From contig NZ_CP117439.1 of the NCBI RefSeq assembly GCF_030687575.1, forward strand, positions 2,967,501-3,031,500: 64,000 bases of DNA, in the 5' to 3' direction. Made by a program: the position numbers and the translations under genes. How positions within the stretch are numbered: the stretch's first letter is position 1; every line of letters begins with the position of its first letter. Positions 28,676 to 37,217 of the stretch are shown one piece after another. Origin of the DNA: Pseudomonas sp. FP2309. Lineage in GTDB: Bacteria; Pseudomonadota; Gammaproteobacteria; Pseudomonadales; Pseudomonadaceae. The notes below the pieces were generated by a model. The model made no database searches. It was not told where the DNA came from and worked only from the letters and a program-made list of their open reading frames with translations.

Positions 28676-30345
28676 TGCCCACACTACCTGGCGCCTCCGA
28701 ACGCGCGATCATCCTGGCGCCGGTGGGTCGCGACAGCACGCTGGCCCTGATGATGCTCAATGAGGCGGGCTACAGCGGCGTCGTCGCCACGCACCTGCCT
28801 ATGTTGTGCGAGGCGCTGGAAGAAGGCGCCGGCCTGCTCATCATCGCCGCTGAAGCCTTGCGCGGTGTCGATCTGGAGCCCTTGCTTGAGTACCTGCACC
28901 AGCAGCCGGCGTGGTCGGACATGCCCATCGTGCTGCTGACCCATCATGGCGGCAGCGAGCAAAATGGCTCATCGCACCTCAGCGGTCTGCTGGGCAACGT
29001 GACCTTCCTGGAGCGGCCGTTCCATCCGGTCACGTTGATCAGCCTGGTCAGCGCCGCCCTGCGCGGTCGGCGCCGGCAATATGAGGCCCGCGACCGCTTG
29101 ATCGAACTAAGCCAGAGCGAGTCGCGCCTGCACCGCACCCTGGAAACCCTCGAACAGCAAGTCGAGGAGCGCACCGCACAACTGCGCAACAACGAAGAAG
29201 CCCTGCGCCAGTCGCAGAAAATGGAAGCCGTCGGCCAATTGACCGGCGGCATTGCCCACGATTTCAACAATATGCTCACCGGGATCATCGGCAGCCTTGA
29301 GCTGCTGCGAAGGCGCGTATCCCGTGGCAAGCTGGACGACCTCGACAGTCTGATCGACCTGGGGGTCACGTCCGCCAACCGCGCGGCCGGCCTGACGCAC
29401 CGCCTGTTGGCGTTTTCCCGCCGCCAGTCGCTGGACCCCAAGCCGGTCAATATCAATCAGTTGGTCAGTTCCATGGGCGAACTGTTACAGCGCAGCATCA
29501 ACGAAAGCATCACTCTGGACATGCGCCTGGCCGAGCAGCTTTGGACCGCCGAAGTCGACCCCAATCAACTGGAAAGCGCCCTGCTCAACCTGGTGCTCAA
29601 TGCCCGTGATGCAATGCCCAGCGGCGGCAAGCTGGTGGTGGAAACCACCAATCGTCATTTGGACAGCGTCTTTACTGCCGCCTACGGCACACTCAGCCCT
29701 GGTGACTACGTAGAGCTGAGCGTCAGCGACAATGGCTGCGGCATTCCGGAAGGCATTATTGGTCGGGTATTCGACCCGTTCTTCACCACCAAGCCTATCG
29801 GCCAGGGCACAGGCCTTGGGTTATCGATGATCTATGGGTTCGCCCGCCAGTCCCACGGCCACGTCACCATTCACAGCGAAGTGGGACGGGGCACTACCGT
29901 GAGCCTGTTCCTGCCGCGCTTTGTCGGCGAAATGATCGCTCCAGAGCCGATCGACCCCGCGTTGCTGCCGTTTGCCAACGCCGGAGAGACCGTGCTGATC
30001 GTCGAAGACGACCCGGCCGTACGCGTGCTGGTCAGCGCAGTGCTCAAGGAGTTGGGTTATGGATTTGTGGAGGCGCAAGATGCCGACAGCGCCCTGCCGA
30101 TCATCGAATCGGAGCAGCGCATTGATCTGCTGATCAGCGATGTTGGCCTGCCTGGCATGAACGGCCGGCAGATGGCGGAAATCGGCCGGCAATTTCGACC
30201 GCAGCTCAAAGTACTGTTCATCACCGGGTATGCCGAACATGCTGCGGTGCGCGGTGGTTTTCTCGACCCGGGCATGCAACTGATCACCAAGCCGTTCACG
30301 TTTGATCTGTTGACGGCAAAAGTACGTGAAATGATTCAAAGCTAG
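28675..30345 (+). CDS. Hybrid histidine kinase with degenerate N-terminal and active C-terminal receiver
   Basis: A 556-residue soluble kinase, starting at a GTG that shares a base with the kaiC-like stop. Residues 1-130 look like a receiver fold whose phosphorylation-site strand reads LLIIAAEAL, without the Asp. A coiled coil (about 135-180) leads to the phosphoacceptor His195 in GGIAHDFNN, an ATPase domain ([34 protein letters not shown]) and a C-terminal receiver with Asp489 (LISDVGLPGMNG). No membrane segment is visible, so it probably takes its input from the KaiC-like partner through the pseudo-receiver. Confidence 0.9.
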   Translation: MPTLPGASERAIILAPVGRDSTLALMMLNEAGYSGVVATHLPMLCEALEEGAGLLIIAAEALRGVDLEPLLEYLHQQPAWSDMPIVLLTHHGGSEQNGSSHLSGLLGNVTFLERPFHPVTLISLVSAALRGRRRQYEARDRLIELSQSESRLHRTLETLEQQVEERTAQLRNNEEALRQSQKMEAVGQLTGGIAHDFNNMLTGIIGSLELLRRRVSRGKLDDLDSLIDLGVTSANRAAGLTHRLLAFSRRQSLDPKPVNINQLVSSMGELLQRSINESITLDMRLAEQLWTAEVDPNQLESALLNLVLNARDAMPSGGKLVVETTNRHLDSVFTAAYGTLSPGDYVELSVSDNGCGIPEGIIGRVFDPFFTTKPIGQGTGLGLSMIYGFARQSHGHVTIHSEVGRGTTVSLFLPRFVGEMIAPEPIDPALLPFANAGETVLIVEDDPAVRVLVSAVLKELGYGFVEAQDADSALPIIESEQRIDLLISDVGLPGMNGRQMAEIGRQFRPQLKVLFITGYAEHAAVRGGFLDPGMQLITKPFTFDLLTAKVREMIQS

Positions 30346-30362
30346 GGCTGCGACGCAGCCCT
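30344..30362. terminator. Hairpin between convergent signalling operons
   Basis: AGGGCTGC (30344-30351) pairs with GCAGCCCT (30355-30362) with a 3-base loop, including the last bases of the kinase stop codon. A second small stem (30360-30364 with 30371-30375) follows. There is no long U-run on either strand, so efficiency as a terminator is uncertain. Confidence 0.45.
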
Positions 30363-30370
30363 GAGAGGGT

Positions 30371-30748
30371 TCAGGCCAATAAACGCTGGATATGCTCTTG
30401 CAGGGTATCCAGGTCAAACGGCTTGGCCAGGATCGGCGCGTTGCGCGTGATCGGGCTGTTGCAGTCGAGGATTTCCTGCGGGTAACCGCTGATAAAGATG
30501 ACCTTCAATTCCGGACGCAACTTGATCGCAGGCTCGGCAATCTGCACACCGGAAATACCGCCGGGCAGACGGTAGTCCGTCACCATCAGGTCCAGGTGCG
30601 GCTTGGTCGCCAGAATCTCGAAGGCCTGCTCCCCATCCATCGCCTTCAACACGCGATAACCCAAGCCTGCCAGGTATTCACCCAACACAAACATGATGGA
30701 TTCGTCGTCTTCGACGATCAGTACGACATCTTGTGCATCTTCACTCAT
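30371..30748 (-). CDS. Single-domain response regulator
   Basis: A 125-residue stand-alone receiver. The acidic pair is in IVEDDESI, the phosphorylation site is Asp58 (DLMVTDYRLPGG) and the conserved Lys is in LAKPFDLD. No output domain is attached, so it acts by protein contact or as a phosphate shuttle. The start at 30748 has AAAGG six to seven bases upstream; a longer frame to 30796 lacks one. Last gene of the minus-strand operon that starts with the triple-receiver kinase, 78 bases behind the receiver-kinase gene. Confidence 0.9.
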   Translation of the reverse strand: MSEDAQDVVLIVEDDESIMFVLGEYLAGLGYRVLKAMDGEQAFEILATKPHLDLMVTDYRLPGGISGVQIAEPAIKLRPELKVIFISGYPQEILDCNSPITRNAPILAKPFDLDTLQEHIQRLLA

Positions 30749-30826
30749 GGGAAGCCTTTGTCCGGTCAATTGCTGCATGTACGACCATGGGGTCACGTAG
30801 AGGTTGCGTCGAAGTGACGATTGATT

Positions 30827-32020
30827 TCACGCCGCAGGTTCAAGGGGCAGGCACACCCGAAACAGCGCGCCCTCACCGATCCGGCTTTCAACTTCAATCG
30901 TGCCGCCATGGGCCGTGACGATCTGCTCGGAAATAAACAGCCCAAGGCCCAACCCCGCCGCCACCTGGCTGGCTGACACGCGCTCAAACTGCTGGAAAAT
31001 GCGCTTCTGGTTCTCTTCACTGATCCCAATGCCGCGGTCGCGCACTTCCACCCGCGCTTCACCGTGCTCGGCATACACGCGCACATCCACCGGGCTCTTG
31101 GCCCCATAGCGCAGGGCGTTGGTCAGCAGGTTGGTGATCACTTGCTCAATACGGAACTCGTCCCAGTTGCCTTCCACCGGCCCTTCGGCCTGCAACTGCA
31201 TCGAAGAGCCAGCGGCGGCCACCTGCGGCGCGAAGTTCTGCACCAGGTTGCGCACCAATTGCGCCAGATCGAAGCGCGCCGGGCGGATCGACAATTTGCC
31301 GGTACGAATGCGCGACACGTCGAGCATGTCTTCGATCAGGCGGATCAGGCTCTGGATCTGCCGTTCATCGCGGTCGACCATGGCGTGCATCTTGTCCAGA
31401 GTAAACGCCGCGGCGTTGTCTCGGGCCAGGTGCATCTTGCGCAGCTGGGTTTCGAGAATCAAACCGTTGAGCGGCGTACGCACTTCATGGGCGACGATCG
31501 ACATAAAGTCGTCACGCATGCGCACCGCCTGCTCCAGCTCGGCCTGGGTGGCCTGCAGCCGCGTAAGCAGCAGCTCCTGCTCACGGCGACTGCGCTCCAA
31601 GGCTTCGAGCTGCAGCTTCATCGCCTTGCTCTGACGGTACAGGTCGACGAACACGTTGACCTTGCTCTTCACCGCGTGGATATCCAGCGGCTTGTGCAAA
31701 AAGTCCACGGCGCCGCTTTCATAGCCCTTGAACGCGTAGTTGAGTTCGCGGCCCGCGGCGCTGACGAACACAATCGGGATGTTCTTGGTTTTTTCGGTGC
31801 CGCGCATCAGTTCAGCCAGCTCGAAGCCGTTCATGCCGGGCATCTGCACGTCGAGGATCGCCATGGCGAACTCGTGTTCCAGCAACAGGGACAAGGCCTC
31901 GTCGGCGCTCAATGCCTTGTAGACCTGACGGTCCTCGCGCTTGATCAGCGCTTCGAGGGCCAGCAGGTTTTCCGGCAGATCGTCGACGATCAGCAGCTTG
32001 GCCTGGACAGTACTTAACAT
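30827..32020 (-). CDS. Receiver-histidine kinase fusion
   Basis: A 397-residue protein: an N-terminal receiver with Asp57 (AILDVQMPGMNG), a coiled coil at about 125-170, the phosphoacceptor His178 in SIVAHEVRTPLNG, and an ATPase domain with NALRYGAKSP, DRGIGISEENQ and GLGLGLFISEQI. There is no membrane segment. The receiver-first layout suggests it is switched on by phosphate from another kinase in the cluster. Its start overlaps the cheB stop by seven bases. Confidence 0.92.
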   Translation of the reverse strand: MLSTVQAKLLIVDDLPENLLALEALIKREDRQVYKALSADEALSLLLEHEFAMAILDVQMPGMNGFELAELMRGTEKTKNIPIVFVSAAGRELNYAFKGYESGAVDFLHKPLDIHAVKSKVNVFVDLYRQSKAMKLQLEALERSRREQELLLTRLQATQAELEQAVRMRDDFMSIVAHEVRTPLNGLILETQLRKMHLARDNAAAFTLDKMHAMVDRDERQIQSLIRLIEDMLDVSRIRTGKLSIRPARFDLAQLVRNLVQNFAPQVAAAGSSMQLQAEGPVEGNWDEFRIEQVITNLLTNALRYGAKSPVDVRVYAEHGEARVEVRDRGIGISEENQKRIFQQFERVSASQVAAGLGLGLFISEQIVTAHGGTIEVESRIGEGALFRVCLPLEPAA

Positions 32021-32613
32021 GGGGAGGATTCCAGCAAAGCCAGCAACGAGCCAATCTGGCTCAGAGTCATAATGTGGTCAGGTGTATGCAGCGCCAGCGC
32101 CGCCAGGGGCATCACGGCGATACGTGCTTCATTGGGGTCTTGCACAACGGTGGTGCCGCCACTCTGTTGCACATGGACCAGCCCACGTGCGCCGTCCTGG
32201 TTGGCGCCAGTCAGCAATATCGCCAGCAGGCCTTGGCCGTAGGCGTCAGCCGCCGATGCAAACAGGTAATCGATAGCCGGCCGGGAATGATGCACCCGCT
32301 CCTCCTGGCTCAGGGACAGGCTGCGGTCGTGCTCCACCGACAGGTGATAACCGGGCCCGGCAAAATACAAGGTGCCCGCCTCGATGACTTCCTTGTCCCG
32401 TGCCTCACGGACCGGGATGCGCAGGCGCCGCGCAAAGACTTCGGCCAGTTGACTGCGGCGCTCATCCGGCAGGTGCAGCACGGCGATGATCGGCAGGCCG
32501 AAACCGGTCGGCAGCTCACCAAAAATACTCAGCAACGCCTCCACACCGCCGGCGGAGGCGCCGACGACGATGGCTTCAATCCCGCGAATCGGGCTGGCAA
32601 CTGCGTCGTTCAT
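32014..32613 (-). CDS. CheB-type methylesterase domain protein
   Basis: A 199-residue CheB methylesterase without a receiver domain. The catalytic triad is visible as Ser20 (VGASAGG), His47 (AVLHLPDER) and Asp140 (TGANQDGARG, matching the CheB TGMGxDGA motif). It should hydrolyse glutamate methyl esters. The ATG at 32613 overlaps the cheR stop (ATGA). Lacking a receiver, it cannot be controlled by CheA in the classical way. No chemoreceptor is in this operon. Confidence 0.92.
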   Translation of the reverse strand: MNDAVASPIRGIEAIVVGASAGGVEALLSIFGELPTGFGLPIIAVLHLPDERRSQLAEVFARRLRIPVREARDKEVIEAGTLYFAGPGYHLSVEHDRSLSLSQEERVHHSRPAIDYLFASAADAYGQGLLAILLTGANQDGARGLVHVQQSGGTTVVQDPNEARIAVMPLAALALHTPDHIMTLSQIGSLLALLESSPC

Positions 32614-33440
32614 GATTTGCGGTAGATCCGTTCCTGCTTGACCAAGGGCTCGAACTGCGTGCTGTAAGCGGAAAAATCCAGGGTTTCCTTGCTGCCCAGC
32701 ACCAGAAAGCCGCGATGGCACAACGACTCGTGAAACAATCCAAACGCGCGATCTTGCAATTTTTTATTGAAATAAATCAATACGTTACGACATGAAATTA
32801 ACTGAGTTTCTGAGAAGACGCTGTCGGTTGCCAGGCTGTGGTCGGCGAAGGTCACGTTCTCGCGCAGTGTCTTGTCGAAGATCGCGTAATCGTAGGCCGC
32901 CGTGTAGTAGTCGGCAAATGAACGTTGCCCGCCGGCCTGCTGATAGTTGGCCGTGTAGGCGCGTACGTTCTCCAGGGAGAAGATCCCCTGCTTGGCTTTG
33001 TCCAGGGAGGCGGGATTGATGTCGGTGGCGTAGATGATGGTGCGATCGAGCAGGCCCTCTTCGCGCAGCAGGATCGCCATGGAATAGACCTCCTCCCCCG
33101 TGCTGCACCCGGCAATCCAGATTTTGATCGAGGGGTAGGTCTTGAGCAGCGGCACCACTTCCTGGCGAATCGCGAGGAAGTGCGACGGATCGCGAAACAT
33201 CTCGCTCACCGGGATCGTCAAAAACTGCAGCAACTGCATGAACGCCGCCGGGTCATGCAGCACCCGCTCCTGCAACGCCGAGATAGTCGCGCACTCGAAC
33301 TGACGCAAGGCATGGGCCACGCGGCGCTTGACCGACGCGCCGGAATAGTCGCGAAAGTCATAGCTGTACTTGAGGTAAATCGCCTCAATCAGCAGGCGCA
33401 GCTCAATGTCGCTGCTTTTTTCCAAAAAACGTTGCTCCAC
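32610..33440 (-). CDS. CheR-type glutamate methyltransferase
   Basis: A 276-residue SAM-dependent methyltransferase. The N-terminal helical domain includes RRVAHALRQF. The SAM-binding motif is WIAGCSTGEEVYSMA, followed by ATDINPASLDKAKQG and SCRNVLIYF, all typical of CheR. It starts with a GTG directly after the stop of the hybrid kinase gene. With the neighbouring CheB it forms a methylation/demethylation pair whose target is probably the kinase or another protein of this cluster. Confidence 0.92.
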   Translation of the reverse strand: MEQRFLEKSSDIELRLLIEAIYLKYSYDFRDYSGASVKRRVAHALRQFECATISALQERVLHDPAAFMQLLQFLTIPVSEMFRDPSHFLAIRQEVVPLLKTYPSIKIWIAGCSTGEEVYSMAILLREEGLLDRTIIYATDINPASLDKAKQGIFSLENVRAYTANYQQAGGQRSFADYYTAAYDYAIFDKTLRENVTFADHSLATDSVFSETQLISCRNVLIYFNKKLQDRAFGLFHESLCHRGFLVLGSKETLDFSAYSTQFEPLVKQERIYRKS

Positions 33441-36400
33441 TTAAATGCGTTCCATCTTGGGTAGCCATACGCGAATCAACGAGAACAGACGGTCCAGATC
33501 GATGGGCTTGGCCAGGTAATCGTTGGAACCGGCCGCAAGGCAGCGCTCCTGATCGTCTTTCATCGCCTTGGCCGTCACGGCAATGATCGGCAGTTTCTTC
33601 CAGCGTTGCTCCTGGCGGATCAACGCCGTGGCTTCGTAACCGTCCATCTCCGGCATCATCACGTCCATCAGCACCAGGTCGATGTCTTCGACTTCATTGA
33701 GCCGCTCGATGGCTTCGCGGCCGTTACGCCCGATCACCACCACCGCGCCTTTGTGCTCCAGAGCGCTGGTCAGGGCGAAGATATTGCGCACATCGTCGTC
33801 CACCAACAGGATTTTGCGCCCCTCAAAGACCTTGTCGCGGCTGCGGGCGGTCTTGAGCATCTTCTGGCGTTCATGGGACAACTGGGATTCGACTTTGTGC
33901 AGAAACAGTGTGACCTCGTCCAGCAGACGCTCCGGCGAGCGCGCGCCTTTGATGATGATCGAGCGCGAGTACTTGCGCAGCTCGGCCTCTTCGTCGCGCG
34001 TCAGGTTGCGTCCGGTGTAGACGATCACCGGCGGGAACGAGCAGATATCCTCGGTGGCCATGCGCTTGAGCAGCTCGTTGCCGAGCATGTCCGGCAGTTT
34101 GAGGTCGATGATCATGCAGTCGTAGACGTTGGTGCGTAGCAGTTCGAGGGCTTCCTGGGCGAAGCCGACGGCGGTGATCTCGATGTCATCGTCGCCGATC
34201 AGGCGGGCAATGCTGTCGCGCTGCAGGTCGTCATCTTCCACCAGCAGCACGCGCTTGACCTTCTGGGTCAGCTTGGCTTCCAGGCGGGCGAACACGTCCT
34301 TGAGCTCTTCGCGGGTGGTGGGTTTGACCGCATAGCCGATGGCACCCATGTGCATGGCCGCTTCGACGCGGTCTTCCACGGAAATCACGTGCACGGGGAT
34401 ATGGCGGGTACCGGCGTGCTCCTTCAGGCGCTGCAGCACGGTCAAGCCGGAATGGTCCGGCAGGCGCATGTCCAGCAGGATCGCATCGGGAATGTATTCC
34501 TCGGCCAGCTTGTAGCCCTCGTCCGCACCGTGGGCCACCAGGCAGTGGTAGCCCAGTTCATGGGCCAGGTCGAACAGGATGCGTGCGAAATTCGGCTCGT
34601 CTTCCACCACCAGAATGCAACGGGTAGTGAATGGGGCCTTGTCGCGATCATCGGCGAAACGCGGGATGAGGTTCGCGTCGGCCACCGGCAGCGGTGAAAT
34701 GGCGACGGGTTTCGGGGCTGGCGCCACAACGGCTTGGCGCGGCTGCTCGATGGGCGGCGCGTCTTCCTCGCGCTCCACGTATTGCTCGGGTAACACGAGG
34801 GTAAACGTACTGCCTTTGCCTGGCTCACTGCTCACGCTGATATAGCCGCCGAGCAGCGCGGCCAGGTCGCGGGAAATCGACAGGCCCAGCCCGGTACCGC
34901 CGTAGCGACGGTTGGTGGTGCCATCGGCCTGACGGAAGGCCTCGAAGATGCTCTCCTGCTGGTCGGGAGCTATACCGATCCCGGTGTCGCGCACGGTGAA
35001 CGCAATGCCTTCCCCCGGCGCGCGTGAAACGGACAGGCTGACTTCGCCCTTTTCGGTGAATTTGATCGCGTTGGACAGCAGGTTCTTGAGGATCTGCTCC
35101 AGGCGCTGGCGGTCGGTAAACAACATGCCCGGCGCGCCGGCCTGCACCTCGACCTGGAAGCCCAGCTTGCGATCGGCGGCCAACGGCTCGAACATCCCGC
35201 GCAGCCCCTCAACCAGACGCGTCACGCTGGAGGTTTCCGGACGCACCTCCAGCTTGCCGGCTTCCACCTTGGAAATATCCAGGATGTCATTGATCAGGTT
35301 CAGCAGGTCATTGCCGGCCGAATAGATCGACTCGGCGAACTTGACCTGTTCGGTGCTGAGGTTGTCCTGGGGATTTTCCGCCAGCAGCTTGGCCAGGATC
35401 AGCGAACTGTTGAGCGGCGTGCGCAGCTCATGGGACATGTTGGCGAGGAATTCGGACTTGTATTTGCTGGAGCGCTGCAATTCATCCGCGCGGTCCTCCA
35501 GCTCCAGTTGCGCCTGGTTGAGCTCGACATTCTTGCGGTCCATGGCATCGCGTTGCTCCGACAGGGTCTGGGCCTGCTCGGCAAGCTGCTCGTTGGTCTG
35601 CTCCAGTTCCGCTTGCTGGGTTTCCAGGTGGGCCTGGGATTCCTTGAGGATGCGCGATTGCTCTTCGAGCTCTTCGTTGGCGGTCTTGAGCTCTTCTTGC
35701 TGGACCTGCAGCTCCTCATTGAGTTGCTGGGTCTCCGCCAGCACTTCTTGAAGCCGCTGGCGATAACGCGCCGCTTCGATGGAGGTGCCGATATTGCCGG
35801 CGATCAGCTCCAACAGTTCCACGTCACGCTCCAGCAGGGGACGCAGGAAACCCAGTTCGATCACCCCATTGACGCGGTCATCATCGCTGGTCGGCACTAC
35901 CAGCACGCTGCGGGGCGTGCCTTCGCCCAGGCCCGAACTGACCTTGAAGTAGTCCACCGGCACATCGTCCAGGCGGATCAGACGATCCAGTTGGGCGGCC
36001 TGACCGACGATCCCTTCGTCGCTATAGATAGCTTGTTCCAGTTGCTCCTGATCGCGGGAGAAGCCATAAGTGGCCACGCGCCGCAAGCCGCCGTGTTCTT
36101 CGCGCACATACAGCGCCGCAACGGCCGAGCCCATGTACTGGGCAAAAAATTGCAGGATATTGCGACCCAACATGCTCAGGGTCAGTTGGCCGAGCACTTG
36201 TTCGGCCAATTCGGTCTGGCCGTTGCGCAGCCAGGCTTGCTGTTCAAGGCGTCGCGCGATCTTCTGTTGTGACGCGAGGTTTGCGCTGTAACTGTCTGAA
36301 AGTGCTACAAGATTTTTTCTGCCGATATACGCCAGGAAGCCGCTTAAGCCGAGTACGAACACCAGATAAAGGATGACGCTGATGATCGTCGTGCGGGTGA

Positions 36401-36938
36401 CGTCCTGGTTGCGCGTGATGCGAAACTGCTGCTCCATCGCCACGGCATCTTCATATTCCTTGCGGATCTCGTCGGTCAGGCGCTTGCCGCGCCCAGCCTT
36501 GACCGCACCTCGGAAGTCGCCGCTCTGACGCTGCATGTCAATCATTGACTGAGCGTACTTGTTCCACTCCAGTTGCAGGGCTTCCAGGCGTTTGAGGCGG
36601 TCCACTTGCTGTGGGTTATCCGCCACCAGGCCCTGCAAATTGCGCAGGTCGGCCATGATGCGTGGCTTGGCCACTTCGTAGGGGTCGAGGAAATGTTCGT
36701 CACCGGTGATCAGAAAACCACGCATGCCGGTTTCCAGGTCCACCGTCAATTTGGACGATTCATTGAGGTTGTTAATGACCCGATCGGTGTGCTCCACCCA
36801 CTGAATCACCGTCAAGAGATAGGTGATCAGACAGACGAAAAACACCGCGCTGAGCACGCCCACACCCAAAGGCAGCGCCACGTTTCGGCTCAGGAGGGTA
36901 CGAAAGCTCTTTTCATCGACTGTCGACGCGGGAGTCAT
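33441..36938 (-). CDS. CHASE3-GAF hybrid histidine kinase with three receivers
   Basis: A 1165-residue membrane sensor kinase: helix 1 at 21-44, a CHASE3-like periplasmic domain ([16 protein letters not shown]), helix 2 at about 184-205, a GAF domain at about 240-395, a long coiled coil rich in Glu and Gln at about 395-490, then His503 ([11 protein letters not shown]) and an ATPase domain ([24 protein letters not shown]). Three receivers follow with Asp823, Asp945 and Asp1092. I start at ATG 36938, which has AAGG seven bases upstream. First gene of the operon with cheR, cheB and two more receiver genes, so it is the likely input. The signal is unknown. Confidence 0.93.
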   Translation of the reverse strand: MTPASTVDEKSFRTLLSRNVALPLGVGVLSAVFFVCLITYLLTVIQWVEHTDRVINNLNESSKLTVDLETGMRGFLITGDEHFLDPYEVAKPRIMADLRNLQGLVADNPQQVDRLKRLEALQLEWNKYAQSMIDMQRQSGDFRGAVKAGRGKRLTDEIRKEYEDAVAMEQQFRITRNQDVTRTTIISVILYLVFVLGLSGFLAYIGRKNLVALSDSYSANLASQQKIARRLEQQAWLRNGQTELAEQVLGQLTLSMLGRNILQFFAQYMGSAVAALYVREEHGGLRRVATYGFSRDQEQLEQAIYSDEGIVGQAAQLDRLIRLDDVPVDYFKVSSGLGEGTPRSVLVVPTSDDDRVNGVIELGFLRPLLERDVELLELIAGNIGTSIEAARYRQRLQEVLAETQQLNEELQVQQEELKTANEELEEQSRILKESQAHLETQQAELEQTNEQLAEQAQTLSEQRDAMDRKNVELNQAQLELEDRADELQRSSKYKSEFLANMSHELRTPLNSSLILAKLLAENPQDNLSTEQVKFAESIYSAGNDLLNLINDILDISKVEAGKLEVRPETSSVTRLVEGLRGMFEPLAADRKLGFQVEVQAGAPGMLFTDRQRLEQILKNLLSNAIKFTEKGEVSLSVSRAPGEGIAFTVRDTGIGIAPDQQESIFEAFRQADGTTNRRYGGTGLGLSISRDLAALLGGYISVSSEPGKGSTFTLVLPEQYVEREEDAPPIEQPRQAVVAPAPKPVAISPLPVADANLIPRFADDRDKAPFTTRCILVVEDEPNFARILFDLAHELGYHCLVAHGADEGYKLAEEYIPDAILLDMRLPDHSGLTVLQRLKEHAGTRHIPVHVISVEDRVEAAMHMGAIGYAVKPTTREELKDVFARLEAKLTQKVKRVLLVEDDDLQRDSIARLIGDDDIEITAVGFAQEALELLRTNVYDCMIIDLKLPDMLGNELLKRMATEDICSFPPVIVYTGRNLTRDEEAELRKYSRSIIIKGARSPERLLDEVTLFLHKVESQLSHERQKMLKTARSRDKVFEGRKILLVDDDVRNIFALTSALEHKGAVVVIGRNGREAIERLNEVEDIDLVLMDVMMPEMDGYEATALIRQEQRWKKLPIIAVTAKAMKDDQERCLAAGSNDYLAKPIDLDRLFSLIRVWLPKMERI

Positions 36939-37217
36939 GGGCATGCCTTGGCCAAATACGGAAAAACCGCGAGTTTGCCCCAAAGTCCGCCCCAAGGGCT
37001 ATTTTTCTAAGCGCCCGGAGGTGAATGAGCCATTGCCTCGTGCACACAATCGCACGGTCACTGGGCGTTTTACGGCCTGACATCGACTCAACTGCTGACA
37101 CTTTGCCGGCGACGCGTCGGAACCCCGCCATTATCGGGTCCCACACACTGCGGCGTCTCGGATACAGGGAGTCTCCACCAGGAGGACGCGATTTCCTTCC
37201 CGTAAAGGTACAGAGTC

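Noticed and set aside
27374-28684. Minus-strand frame of 436 codons
   Set aside because: Shadow of the KaiC-like gene, with low-complexity composition.
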